This document shows positions 30,789-45,700 of a stretch of 64,000 nucleotides of DNA, in pieces. The position numbers were made by a program, and so were the translations under genes. The notes beneath the pieces were generated by a model that did no database searches, was not told where the DNA came from, and saw only the letters and a program-made list of their open reading frames with translations. The number at the start of each line of letters is the position of its first letter. The first letter of the stretch is position 1. The DNA is from Allacma fusca (taxonomy: Eukaryota; Arthropoda; Collembola; Symphypleona; Sminthuridae): assembly GCA_947179485.1 (NCBI GenBank), contig OX359245.1, forward strand, positions 74,139,067 through 74,203,066, given 5' to 3'.

Positions 30789-33700
30789 CTAGGTTTTTAT
30801 CCCCAGGAAATTTGCTTTATCCCAATCGTCAAAATTCATGAAGTCGAAGCAGTCATCTGCGAAGGCTTCCATCGTCCCGTACATATGCTCTGTTACACCG
30901 CTGAGATCGTTCCCTTCATCTGCGTAAATCTGCAAAAAAAATTAAACCAGATAATTTTCGTAAACTTTTATGGTAATTTTGATTCCAGAATAAATTGTGT
31001 AAATGCGTACTTGTTCCTTGAAGGTTATCCCTTTGTTGATAAGTTCCTTGGAAAAGTGGAGGGTATGTTGAAAGTGGACGTTCGTGTCCGCGGTTCCGTG
31101 AATCAAGAGGAATTTTTTATCCCGCAATTTGTCCAAAATTTCCTTCCTCGTCACGTCCGCTTGCTCATAGCCCCGGAAATTGTCCGAGTAATTGGGCAAG
31201 CCCATAAAGCGCTCTGTGTATACTGTATCTGTAAAAATTTTTAGTATGGGTTACAATGTTTTGCAAAAATTGGGGGCAAAATCCATTAAAATGATGTAAG
31301 AATGAGATAATAGTTTGTGAGTTTTAAAAAATTACTGTAAAATTCCCAGCGGGAAATCGGCGTGACAAAAATGCCGCACCGAAAAAGCTCCTCAGAATCT
31401 TGGGCCAGTAGAAGGGCGGCCAGATATCCGCCATAGTTCCGCCCCCAAACCATGACGTTCTCGTCATCAATAAACCTTAAGTTGTCTATTAGATGCCTGG
31501 AAATAATGAGTATCACATTGTTTCAGTTTACTTGACCCTTGGTATGACCAATGACTACAGGTTGGTTTATATTTTCTCAAATTTAAACCAACAAATTTCC
31601 CAAATTTACACTGGAAAACTTCCCAAATTTACACTGGAAAACTTCCCAAATTTACACTAGACAATTTCCCAAATTTATACTAGACAATTTCCCAAATTTA
31701 CACTAGAAAATTTCCTAAATCTACACTAGAAAATTTTCCAAATTTACACTAGAAAATTTTCCAAATTTACACTAGAAAATTTTCCAAATTTACACTAGAA
31801 AATTTTCCAAATTTACACTAGAAAATTTTCCAAATTTACACTAGAAAATTTTCCAAATTTACACTAGAAAATTTTCCAAATTTACACTGGAAAACTTCCC
31901 AAATTTACACTAGAAAATGTCCCAAATTTACACTAGAAAATTTCCCAAATTTACATTACAAAATTTCCCGAATTTCCCGAACTTCAAAATTTCGACAGAC
32001 ACCCCCGAAGTATAATAAAATTCCTTCTGAAAAAATTCCGAAGTTTGTACTAAAAAATTCCCCAAATATGTAATCCAAAATTGTGGTAACACATCACTCA
32101 AGTTTTGACAAAGTATTTCGCAAAAACAAAATAACGAATTGTGATAAAACCCGTTCACAAAATTGGAATCCCAAATGTAAAAAATTTTGTTGCTTAAAAT
32201 GCAAACAAAATATAAATCAAATTGTACACAACATTGTAATCGTAAAATTCCCATAAAATATTTACCCCAGGATTCCTACCAAAATTTAAACCCAATATTC
32301 CTCAAACATTTACCAAAATATGTATCCCAAAACTCCCACACAATTTAATCCCGAATTTCCCCCAAAATTGTAACCCAAAATTCACCCGAATATTTACCAC
32401 AAAATTCTCCCCTAAGTATTAACGATATTCCCTAAACATTTACTTCCAAGTTCTTCTCAAAATATATTTAAATATTTATATACATCAATATACATCAAAT
32501 CTCCCCCAAAATTTAAACAAAACTTTCCTTAAACCTTTTACTAAACGTTTTACAAAGAAGTTTCTAAGTTGTGATCTAAAATTGTAAGAAATACATTCCC
32601 CAAAATTTAACTGGAATATTTACCCCCAATAAACGTAAAATTATCTTTTCCCACGTTGCCCCAAATTTGATTTCCATAATTCGACCTAAAATTTGACTCC
32701 CAAGGGTATTCCAAAAATTTCCCCCACAGAACTGTTGAACAATCCAAGCCTTTCCTAAATGTTTCCCCAAAATTACAGCTCAAAATATTTAACATAAAGG
32801 TCAAAAGCTTTGATAAAATATAAAAATTACTCTACTAAAACTTTTAAAACATCTAGAAAAATCAACAACAAAATTTAGACCAAAACACCCTTTCTATATT
32901 TAAACCATTAAGTCAGCCCTCCCAAACTTTAAAAAATGACCTTCCCCTATTCTCATAATCGCTAAAAATTCCATGTTTTCAAACTCCGAAAAACATTCTT
33001 TTGTCCCAGAAAAAAAAACAAGTATAAAGGTTTAAGACTACAATATAAAGAATAATGTTAAAGATCAGAGCTCTTGTGAGTATGAAAAAATGACAAAGGA
33101 GAAACGTCCATTGATTTTCTCGTCCGAGTGAAATATGATCCTTGGCTACATGTGAAAAGCTAGAAATCAATCAAGGAGTGAGTTCTCGGGATGAGAATAA
33201 AAAAAAACTTGTAAACACTAGAAAAAGAGGGAGAGAGAAAAAAAAGAATTGGGACTTCTGGAGGGAAAATAGATACATTGACTCACTGCGTGATCTCCAA
33301 ATGATCATTCACTTCAAGGTTGCCCAATTTCCTGTACACGGAATGTCTGAGACTCTCCCCTTGAAATCCCGTTCCACGTCCGTCAATCTCCGCCACAATG
33401 AAGTTCTTCTGACTCGTCAAATACGTCGCCCATGACAAGCCCCATTTCTCTGAGACTTGCTGTGATCCCGGACTCCCGTCACTGTCCATTTCCGTCCAAA
33501 ATCCAAAAATTTTTATTTTTGCGAAGTCCATGAAATTTTGTGAAATTTTTTTTAAATTCAAAAAAACAATTTTGAGAAATTTTAGAGAATTTTGAGAACT
33601 AACTTTTTTCAAAAAAAAAAAAAAATTGAACGTACACATGAAGAATGAGGGGGAATTTGAAGTCTTCTTCCTCCAGAAGTCCTGGCGGGAGGAAAAGTCG

Positions 33701-36700
33701 GACTGGAGCGTGATAGCCCCCTTCTAGTTCTACAGTGAAGGTTCGGACAATAGGCATTCCCATGTTGGCAACTTCGTCCTTAAGGGCTGTGTTGTTGTTT
33801 AGAATGAGGAGGAGGCGTCCGGAAGGGGCGCCGTGTAAAGTGACCGTGGGAACCCCGGGACCGAGACACTCTCGGACGAAGAATTTGTGATTGGGGCTGA
33901 AGATGACGTTATTGAAGAGGCAGGTTGGGAGGGGGCTGGGGATTGAAGTGTTTTCCCCGTCGGTCCCATTCCCGTCGGGAAAAAGCCAAAGAGGGCCGAA
34001 AGCATCTTCGGGATCCTCGCCTTCATCCGCATCGTCCCCAGGACATGTTAAGCATTCAGGGCTGGGGATCACCGATGTGTTCGAAGACTTCTCGGAAACT
34101 CGGTATAGGTGACGCTCCCCGGGTCTCCCATTTGGTACCCCGATAAAATATCTGAAAATTCGAAATCGATATTGAACTTAGTGTTTTTAAAAAGAACTTG
34201 AACTTGAAATTAGATTTGAGTGATGAATTAATTTTTGTACTCGAGATTAATTAGAAACTTGATTTTTTGGGACCTAAATTTTAAATTTGGAGAAAACTTC
34301 AATTTTAGTTGAATTTGACTGAAGCTTGAACATGAATTACTTTTGAGTGTAAATTTGATTCAAACTTGAACTTAAGCTTGGAGTGGACATTGAAATAACA
34401 TTTGAAGTAGAACTGAACCGTGAGTTCAACTGCGTACTCAGTTTGATTTCAAACTTGAACTCCAACTTGATCTTGATCTTTAAATATTTCATGGTTTCAA
34501 ACGAAAACTTATGATTAAATTGAAACTTTGTGTGAGTTCAAGTGTAGACCACATTTTATTCCAAATATACTTGATTCCAAACTTGAATTGAACCTGGATC
34601 CAAATTTGAAGTTGAAAATAAACTCAAAGTTTAACTTCAAGTCGATCTTGACATCAGAGTTGACCTTCAAGTTGTAATTCGAGTCTAAAGATAAGTTAAT
34701 GGTCAAGATTGATTTGGAGTTTAAGATCAAGTTCTAACTTCACGTTGAGTCAATTGAAGTATGCACTCAAAGTTGAACTTCAATTCATACCTGGACTCAT
34801 ATTTGAACTGAAAGTTGAATTCAAAGTCGAAGTTGAATTTGAATTCCAACTAGAACCTAAAGATGGATACCAAATTGAACACATTTTGGAATTTAACCTT
34901 GAGCTCAGCATTATACTCATCCTTGAGCTAAATCTTTAAACCAAACTTGAACTTGGATATGAACTGAAATCTGAGCTCATACTTGAATTTAATCTAGAAC
35001 TCACACCGGAATTCAACCATAAATTTCAATTTGAACTCAACCTGAAAACCAAATTTGACCTTAAACTTCAAGTTCAACTCAAACCTATACTAACTATACA
35101 ATTTAAACTTGAACTTGACTTTGAAGTTGAACTTGAATTAGACTTTTAAAGTCGAACTTGAATTAGACTTTTAAAGTAGAATTTGAACTCGACTTTTAAA
35201 GTAGAATTTGAACTCGACTTTTAAAGTAGAACTTCGGCTCAACTTTTCAAGTCGAACTTGAATTCGACTTTTAAAGTATAACTTGAGCTCAACTTTTAAA
35301 GTCGAACTTGAACTCGACTTTGAAATACAACTTGAACTTGACTTTGAAATTGAACTTGAGCTCAACCTTGAACTCCATCATAAACTAAACCTCTAACTCA
35401 AAATTGAACTCCAATATAAACTTAAACTTGAATCCAAACTTGAAGTTGAACATGATGTCAATCCATGACTCAAGCAAATCATCATTCAAACTAAAAGTTT
35501 TCCGCAAGCCAAGACTTGAATATTTCGTGTAAACATATTTGAACCGTCTTAATTAAAAGCTCTGTCTATTTATACCTGAAATTTATTCCCAACTGAAACT
35601 TAATCATGACTCCTGACTCAAACTCAAATAGGATCTCAAAAAACTTGAAATTCAGACTCAACTTCGATAAAATCAAAAACTATGAAAATTTCTAATAGGA
35701 GTAACGTATTCAATAAAAACTTAAACTTCAGCCCTTAAATTAAAGTTTACCCAAACTTAGGACTTAATTCACTTCACAACAACTTTTACTAAACGCATAT
35801 TGCATTCTGATTCTTCATTTCACCAGAGCCAAACGTAAAGTAAAATGCTGAAAACCTGAAATGGAAACCAACATGAGGAGCAACTCAAACTTAAACCATA
35901 GTCCTCAATGTTTCACACAAGTTCGTGTATATCAAAGAGCTTCAATGGAAATACTTTTTGCATTTCCAAAAGTTCAATACAGCAAAAAAAAACCTAAGGA
36001 AATTTTCCCTGGAAATTATACACTTGGGAGAAGGAAATCTCTCGATCGAATATGACTCTTAACTTTTGCTTAAGTTTATCAAAAGCCATTGGGAACAAAA
36101 GAGCTGAGAGGTCAATTGAGCCGGGAGGTGGAATTTCCGATAAAAACTTCCCTCTTTAAACGGAGATTAGATTTAAAAAAAGAGGAGAGTGAAGCCCTAA
36201 TGCATGAAGGGTGCTACAAACAAGTCCGTCCACCCAAAATTATATCAAAACACTTCATTGACAGCAATGATTAAATCCTGACCATGACCCATATTTTGAC
36301 CCCGTTGACCCTAAATATTGACCCAGGTCAAATAAATTTTCTAAAGAATCCCTCTGAAAATTTTCTCCAAAAGTGCCCATTCTACACTCATGCATTGGCT
36401 AAATTCCAAAAGGTATCGACCCTCTTTCCTAATTGTGACACAATTTGACCTGAAGTACTGACCCAGGTCAACTGGAATTAATAAAACACCAAGAAACTTA
36501 ATTCCAAATGCTTTCAATTTAGTAGCGAAATAATTGTCAATTCCCTACCTGATTTAATTTCGTCTAATGATATTAACACCTGTGACCGTAAATGTTGACC
36601 TGGGTCAATAAAATTAGTGAAGATCACAAAACCGGTCTAAGATCTTCTTAAAACTATTCGCGGAATAAATGGTCAGTTTAAAAATCCTCCGCGAACTTTA

Positions 36701-39700
36701 TTTTAATCGTTTGTAACTTTGACCCAGTGACCTGAAATATTGACCTAGGTCAAAATTAACGGTCGTGGAAACAATCCTATGAGAAATATAACTTAAAATC
36801 CGTTCAATAATAATTTTGCTTGCAGTAATCTGATTGTGAGACTTCTTGGTCAATTTTATGTTTGACCCTTATAGTGAACTTTGACCCGGGTCAAAAAAAC
36901 AAATATTGATAATTATGGCAATTTTTGTTGATTCGAAGTTGGGTTAAAGAAGGCGGGGAAATTTCTGGGCATCCTATAGAGCTACTTACATGTAATTGGC
37001 GTGTTGGTCCCAGGCCAGGATTTTCGTGACTTCGTAGGGCCCGTGAGTGATGGGTATTTCCTTTCGGGTCTCAACGTCGATCCAAACCACGTGGCGGAAC
37101 AATCCGGCCTCTCCGTCCCTCCAAGGAATTCTTATGAGATAGCTCGAGCCATTATTTGAGAACAATGGCAAGTCAAGGAAATCTAGCCAGCCAGATCCTT
37201 GAAGTTTCACTGTCTGAATCTATCAAGTCCGGAGATCAAGCGTCATTCATCATTTTCCCCATCCGTATCTCTCACACTTCAATACGCTATTTCCACCTAT
37301 GTCAGCCCATTTTCTTTAATTCCAAAATCAAGCCCTTTTTTAGGGGCGAAGTGAAACGAAATTCAGCCCAGATTAAAATTTCTCTGCAATTAAGGTTCAC
37401 ATCGCCCCAAAGTTTGCAAATTTTCTTTAAAATTTCAAAAATTTAATCCCGTGACCCAGGTCAATATTTCTGGTCGCAAAGGAACATTTTTAAAACCTCT
37501 TGCAGAAATTTTGACCCAGGTCAAATACAATAATTCTAGAACTGGGGCAACGTGAGATTTTTAGCTTTTTTTAGGCAACCTGGATTTCAAATGTTGAAAA
37601 ATTCGAGCAAAATTATGAAATTTGGAAGTAAAGTTTTTTTTGCAAAATTTGTGAAGCAATTTTAGACTGCAAAATTGAAAACTCACTTCCTCGCAGTCCC
37701 AGTTTGGAAATTTGCAGCGGGTTAGCACAGAAACGGTGTGTTTTCTATTCATCCAAGTGACAATGATAGTGTCCTCATTGAACCAATTTGCGCCGGAAAA
37801 ATAATGCTCGCTGAAATTAGGAAAATAAGGAGGTAAAAATTTTGAGTTATAAATACAAAAAGGGGCTTTAAAATTTTTTGCCCTATACCTGGACGAGACC
37901 GAAGGCGCAGGGACTATTTGAATGGACTCCACTCGATCGCTGGTGATTTCCGTCACCCACAAAGTAACCACTGGATTTGCTGTCCCGGTCTGCGGAAGTT
38001 GGAAAATTATTTGGTACTTCATTTTTATCACATTTTTTTAAAATGGGTTTTGGGAGAAACGCCTAGTTGTCAAAAAAGGAAAATAGCTTTTGGGAGGAAG
38101 ATTACAGTTGATTTTGAAAGTCTTTAGGAAATTGTTTGAATAAATAGGGGCGGATCGTCAGAAAGTTCATTGAGTTTTTAAAATGAGAAAAGAATTAAAT
38201 TTGAAATACCTTTGGATATCTTAACCTCTTAAGATGGGGGTAGGGCTGGTCCTCGTCTGCATACCACGAGAAAACAGACTCTCCTACGCCAGTGTCATTG
38301 AATGTACAAAAGAGGAGTCTCTCACCACTAGGGGAAGGCCACAGTGCACTTCGGGACGTGAGGATTTCCTCTGAAAGTTTTACAAGTTTTTAGTTCCAAC
38401 ACGAATTTTTTAGAACCATTTTTTACTTGGAATCCGAAAACGGAAATTCCGAATTCAGTTTTTTGATCAAGATACCGAAAACATTTTGACAAATTTTGTA
38501 ATACATTCTAGTACAAATTATTTAACGTAACTTTGGAAAAATTTTGGGACGAAATTTGTGATGAAACTTTCAACAGATTAAAAGCTAATTTTTGACGAAT
38601 TTTTGGATACTTTTTGCGAGCAAATTTAGATCAAATTTTGTGAGCAAATTTTGTGAAGAAATTTAGATCAAATTTTGTGAGCACATTTAGATAAAATGTT
38701 GTGAGCAAATTTGGAGCAAATTTGGAGTAAATTTTGAGTCCAAATTTGGAGCAAAATTTGAGAGCAAATTTGGAGCAAATTTTGTGTGCAAATTTGGAGC
38801 AAATTTTGTGTGCAAATTTGGAGCAAATTTTGTGTGCAAATTTGGAGCAAATTTTGTGTGCAAATTTGGAGCAAATTTTGTGTGCAAATTTGGAGCAAAT
38901 TTTGTGTGCAAATTTGGAGCAAATTTTGTGAGCAAATTTGAAACAAATTTTTGATGAAGTTTTGGTTAAATTTTGAAGAATTTTTGTGGAAATTTTGAAG
39001 AATTTTTGTGGAAATTTTGGGATGAAATTTTGAGCAAATTTTGTGGGTAAATTTTTTGAGCAAATTTCAGCAACTTTTGAACAAATTTTATGAGCGATTT
39101 TTGAGCAAATTTTAGCAGTAAATTCATGGCAAGTTCTGTCTCGAGATTTTCGACAAACGTTTTGATTAAACTTTCGATGAATTTAAAGAAATAAATTTTA
39201 TTCTAATGTATTGATTAGAGTGATGTTTTGAACGAAATTGTCAACAAATACTGCAATATTTTCAACGAATTGTGATAAAAATTGTAATAAAATTGGTCAA
39301 TATTCCACTATAAATTTTGTATATAATTTTAGTTGCATGTACAGAAATTCGCAAAAAATTTAATAGCACCTTGAAACAAAGTTCCAAACTTATGAAAGTT
39401 ATGAAATATTGCTTGCAAAACGCACTTTAAGCGTTAAGTCTCAGAAATAATTTTGATCGTATGTATTGTAGTAAAAAACCATTGAGGATAAAAGATTGCC
39501 CAAAATGACAGGAATAAAAAGTCACCTTCATATATAAAGTCTGGAATGCCATTAAAGACCACTCCAGGGATTCCTGTGTCAGTTATACGGACGATACTGC
39601 TGTTCTGAGCCTCTGGCTTCCAGTAAATATCATTCTCGTGGACAAAAAATAATGAGCTTCCTTTCCGGCTCCAAACAGCATTCTGGATTAGGGACTCATT

Positions 39701-42700
39701 CTCATCTCGGGACTCCAAAGGGCTTAATGATATTTGAACCCTGTTAAAACACAATTAAATCCTCGCACTCTAAAAATTCTAGTTCTCATAAATTCTCAAA
39801 TATTTTTCTGAAAATTTATTAAGCAACCCAATTTTTCAGGTCACGTTCAAATCCCCGTTGAACAAACACCGGTCATACGAAAAAGACAACGAACTTACTT
39901 ATGTTGAATGTCGTAAATGACATATTTGGCAACGTATGAATATTTCCAAACGGGGCGGTCATCACGGGCCAGTAAAATATATTTTCGGTCCGGGGAAATG
40001 GAATATTTCTCTGTATTTACTTCAAGCTGTAAACAACAAAATTTTTAAACATTGCGCAAAAACCTTCTTGACCTCATGACCCCAATATTTGATCCAGGTC
40101 ACTCTGGTCAAATTCAAGCAAATTTTAGCTTTTCTCTTTCCGAAGTCTGTACACACCAATACTTCAACATTCATTCAGTATTATTCAGAAAAATTGTGTT
40201 TGACCCTGTGACCCTAAAACCAGGTCAATCAGGTCAATGACCTTCTAGTGCCCAAAGTTGATTCGCATCATTGATAATTGTTGCAAATTCGTATTCACGA
40301 ATCTCGTAACATTTTCGGAAGTTTTCTACAGAATTTGACCTAAAGGTCACTCAGGTCAAGCTGAAACTGTGGAGCGGGTCAAAATCGTGTCAAAACTTTT
40401 CAAATGCTATATTTTTAACTTAAATTCTAGTTCGTCAATAAAAACAGTTAAAAACTAGTTTGTAGTAAAATTATACTCTAAGGTCAAATATTTGACCCGG
40501 GTCAACCGGGTCAAAAAATAATGCAAAGAAAATTTAACGGTCGCGTAAAGAATGTTTCGCAAAAGAACCATTCCAGGGAGGAAATCTCATTTGACCCCTC
40601 TCTTTCGAGGGAAATTCGTAAAAAGGATTTAAATTAAATTTCGTGAGAAAATTGCAAACAGATCTGGGAATTAGCTCCACAATGTCAGGAATAGTTAGAG
40701 GAGACGGGGGATTTCCTTCAGTAGATTTAGGGCTTCCCTGGGAACAAATAGGAAGCGGGGAAAGTGACATTAAGCAACTACATCACGTCTCAACGCTGTT
40801 TTATTAAAAGACCCGTCCAGGTTTCGATTTACTGTCAAAGCCCCTAAACACTCCCGGAATATACAAGTTCTCTTAAACATTTTCCAACTTTACCAAATAC
40901 GGCCCCAAATTTCCAAAAATGTTCCTAAATATTGATAAATTTGGGTTTTTAAAATATTTGCAATAATTTTTGAACAAAGTGAACAAAATTAAAAAGATTT
41001 CAGGAAATAAGAAAATTTTAGAAATTTTTGTAACAATTCTTAAGGCAGTCAAATATCATGGGAACCTTGTACATATATCACTGTGATGGACCCATTGCAT
41101 CTCTGGTCGTTTGATATTAAGGATTTTGTATTGTTTTCCAGCTTGGGAAATTGCTATTGTTCGGGGAGAGGGACAGCGTGTGAGTGAGCGGAGGAAAACA
41201 AGTAATAAAAATTTGATGGGAATGAACTCCCGCTTTCTGCATTTAACGATCCTTCGCTCGCGTAATTATTTGCTCCCCTAGTGCTTTTATTCCGATGGTC
41301 GTTTCCTCCAGATTTTATGTAATTTTTATGATCGGACTTATTGCAAGAGTGGATCAACTTAATGGTTCAAAAATTTATGGTGAAAATGCTTGACCCCATT
41401 TTGAAGGTTTTGACAAAGTTCTGTATAAATAAATGGGGAAAACGTTTTAATATAACTTTGGGGTCAATCAAGAATGACGCATAGTTACATTTCAGGTCAC
41501 AGGTTCAAACGAGATCGTGATATTTTTCGTTTTTCGTAATTGGTTGAAATTTGACCTGAAATTATGTATACGTAAAATCTGGAAAGGGATTTTGACCTAA
41601 ATTGACCGTAAAAGTTGACCGGGAATTTTTTGGACCTCAGTGGTACAAAGTGAGCTCAAATTTAAATTAAAGTTACATTTCTGAAAAACAACTGTTTATT
41701 GGACGTGTGATCGACTTTTGAACTTATTGGCTACGTTATAGTGGTATTTGACCTTAATTACCTTCACTTGGTCCAAGTTTTGACTTTATTTACTGTTGAC
41801 CTAACATACCGTACAGTTAATTATAATTAAAACCTACTAGTTACTAGACCTAACGTTGACCAAGTACTTAATATTAGTCGCGTAGTGTTGACCTGTTAGT
41901 TAATTTTATTGGCATAATGCTTAGCTGAACTTGACCTGATACTTAACTTTATTGGTCTGATTTTGTTTATCTGAACTTGACCTTAATCTTATACTTGGCC
42001 TATTGACCTGAACTCGACCTCAATCTTACACTTGGCCTATTAATATGATCTTGACCTTAGTCTTACACTTGACCTATTAATATAAACTTGGCCTCAATCT
42101 TACACTTGGCCTGTTAACATAAACTTGACCTTAATCTTATACTTGGCCTGATTTTCTTGATCTAAACTTGACCTTAATCATACACTTGGCCTGCTTTTCT
42201 TGATCTGAACTTGACCTTAATCATACACTTGGCCTGATTTTCTTGATCTGAACTTGACCTTAATCTTACACTTGACCTGATTTTGTTGGTCTGAACTTGA
42301 CCTTAATCTTACACTTGGCCTGATTTTCTTGATCTGAACTTGACCTTAATCTTACACTGGGCCTGATTTTCTTGATCTGAACTTAACCTTACTCTTACAC
42401 TTGACCTGATTTTGTTGGTCTGAACTTGGCCTGATTTTCTTGATCTGAACTTGACCTTAATCTTACACTTGACCTGATTTTGTTGATCTGAACTTGACCT
42501 TAATCATACACTTAGCCTGATTTTCTTGATCTGAACTTGACCTTAATCATACACTTGGCCTATTGACCTTAAACTTATACCTGGCCTAATTAACCTACCG
42601 TGCGCCCAATATTTAATTGTATTGGTGTACCATTAATTTGAGCTTGACCTTAATGTACAGTGTTGGTATACTTGATCTTAATGACCAGTGGTCGATCTGA

Positions 42701-45700
42701 TCCCTGAACTTTACCAGGAACTATTGACTGTGACCTGATTTCGATGACTTACACTTGATCTTAAACTAGACATCAATATAGAACTTGAACTATTCCAAAA
42801 ATTAACAATAATGATATACTGTTGACCCAGATCTGATCTCAAAGATCTACCGTGTCCTCAGCTCGGACATCAATGGTCTATAATTGACCTGATTCTTGAC
42901 ATTCATGGTCAATAATTGAAGATATTGATGATCTACAGCTAACCTAACCCTTCACATTAATACCATACAATTTACTTGACCATTACCAATAACGGTCTAC
43001 CGTTGACCCGATTTATTACAGTTATGGTTTTCATTGACCTGACCCATGATATTACTGGTTAACTGCTGACCTGACGGTTGGCCTGAACACTCTGTAGTTG
43101 ACCATACAGAAAAACTAATATACATCTGATCGTAGAATTAATTTGACCCAGTATTGACCTCAGAAAGTATTTACTGACATTTACTTTAATAAATAGGACC
43201 AAACGCAGATCAAGCATTCATTTAATTTTGGACGGAAAAATAGAAACGTGCCTATTGAGACTTGATGGACAAAAGGATGGGAATGCGGTTAATTTGATTC
43301 GGAAAAAAGTTTAGCCGTTACTGGATTTAATGGAAAAGTGGGAACTCTTCATACTTGTACTGAGTCATTGGTGTCAGATGCAGAGGCGAGGATTATGGAA
43401 AAGCATGTGGAATTACATCTCATTTCCAGAGAAATTCCAAGCGAGAGTTTACAATGCATTCACTTATGTGCATTGTCTCCTTCCCAAGCTATTGTCTCGA
43501 GAAAACTGACTCAAATGGGCAGAGTACTTCAATTCCCTTTCCATCCCCTGCACTTTCTACGACACACAAAATTGATTCTCACTTCAGAAACACGCTACTG
43601 GATTCCTTTTTTCCTCATGTCCTCTTACAAATAAAAACAAAACAAATCCCAGTTACGTCTTTTAATGTTCCAGTCAGAACCATTCCCCGGGAAAGCCCTC
43701 ACTTGATTTTTCCAACACACTTCCATTTTCACCAGGGTTCATCTCCAGCTGCGTAAGGTCTACCTCATTTTATTATCTGATCAAGTTTTCGGCCAAGTAA
43801 TTTGAAATAAAATATTTAGTTTCAGTGTTCAAGAAGAATTATGCCATTTGCTATGTCAATTTCGGTATTTTTGTTTCGAGAATCGTTTTAACAAAATCGC
43901 GTGAATAATCACAATACCCTGCAGTTTATGTTAAAAACAGTCAGAATTAATAAACTTCTCAACATGAATTGATTATTCTAAGACTCCTAGCAAATTTGAT
44001 AAAATCTCTTCAATGTTGAAAAACTCGGTCAATATGGAAGATCTCCAGTCAGTACTTGGAAAAACTGGTCAGTAATTAAGAAACCAGGTCAATATTTAAG
44101 AAACTAGGTCAATACTTAAGGAACTAGGTCAATACTTAAGAAACTAGGTCAATGTTTAAGAAACTAGGTCAATATTTAAGAAACTATGTCAATATTTAAG
44201 AAACTAGGTCAATATTTAAGAAACTAGGTCAATATTTAAGAAACTAGGTCAATATTTAAGAAACTAGGTCAATATTTAAGAAACTAGGTCAATATTTAAG
44301 AAACTAGGTCAATATTTAAGAAACTAGGTCAATATTTGAAAAAAAGGTCAAAATTAAAGAAAATATGTCAAACATTTAAGATACCGGGTAAATGGTTAAG
44401 AAAATAGTTACATATTCAAGAAAATAGTTCAATATTCACGAAAATAGGTCAATACTCAAGAAAATATTTCAATATTCAAGGACATAGGCCATTATTTAAA
44501 AAAATAAGTGAATATTCAAGAAAATATTTCAACGTTCAAGAAAATAGGTCAATATTTAAGAAAGTATGCCCAAGATTTAAGATACCAGGTCAATGTTTAC
44601 CAAATCTGACGGTACTTGAGAAACCAGGTAAATATTCAAGAAAACCAGTCAGTAATAAAGAAACTTGGAATTAAGAAGCCTGGTCAATTCTTAATAATTT
44701 CGACACTAATTGGCTTACCCGGTCAACATTGAAGAAACCGGGTCAATATTAAAGAAACCAGGTTAATATTTAAGAATCCTGGTCAACATTTAAAATATTT
44801 GGGCTACCCGGTCAATATTTCTGATTTCTGACAATGTCCCTCGCGTTAGATCACGTTGACCAAATTGAAGTCAACAATGATGTTTAACGTCAGTCTTCTA
44901 AAACACCACTCAGGTTTTATCAAATCGGGTCAACATTTAAGCATTCCGGTCAAAGTTTTAAACCCCTGTAAGTTTAATCAAGATATTTTATATTTTTTGG
45001 TCAATCGCTCGGAAAATGTTATATACATGGAAATGAGCCCAATTCAGACCATCAAAATTGCAACGATCTGGGACGGAGCACTAATTTTCCATTATATTAA
45101 AAGGACTCCATCAAATTACGCTCTCATGTAATCTCACTTCCGAGTGCGCAATCCTAACTACACTGAATTACTCCTTTGCAATCATTTCCTATATGATTCC
45201 AATGGACCACCAATCTCACAAGCAAGAGTTTTCACATGAGCGAATTAAATTTGTAATATTTTAAAGACATACATTGAAATTAAAATCACAAAAAATTCTA
45301 TATGAACTTACGTTGGCCACGAAAGGTTGAGAGGCGAGTGTTTCCACATTGAGCAATGAAAGTCCGCCAAGATTGTCCCGAAACACTAGTTCATTTTCTG
45401 TAGAATAAAATTTTTGTTTTTTTTTTTAAATAATTTGACAATTTTTAGCCGATTTTCTTAAAAATTATTGGCCCCAAAATTTAAGCCCAAATAAGTAAAT
45501 TAACCATGCAGATTTTCTCTGAAAATATTTTTCAAGTACCACAGTGCCCCAATTTTTTCCTTAGCTCAATAACATTTTACATATCAAATCCTTTACCCAA
45601 AACTTGCTATTAAAAATGCCTGTTTGAAAGATTTTTATTTACAGGAGTCTGTTCATTGGGGCAAGTGGAATTTAAAATGACTTCTCAAACATTGGGGTTA

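Noticed and set aside
33599..34072. Single-exon proline/serine-rich genes on either strand
   Set aside because: They are other frames of the 516-bp DPP-like exon at 34151-33636.
38668..39063. 131-codon frame of QICTQNLL-like repeats
   Set aside because: Product of the 24-bp intronic array inside the DPP-like gene.
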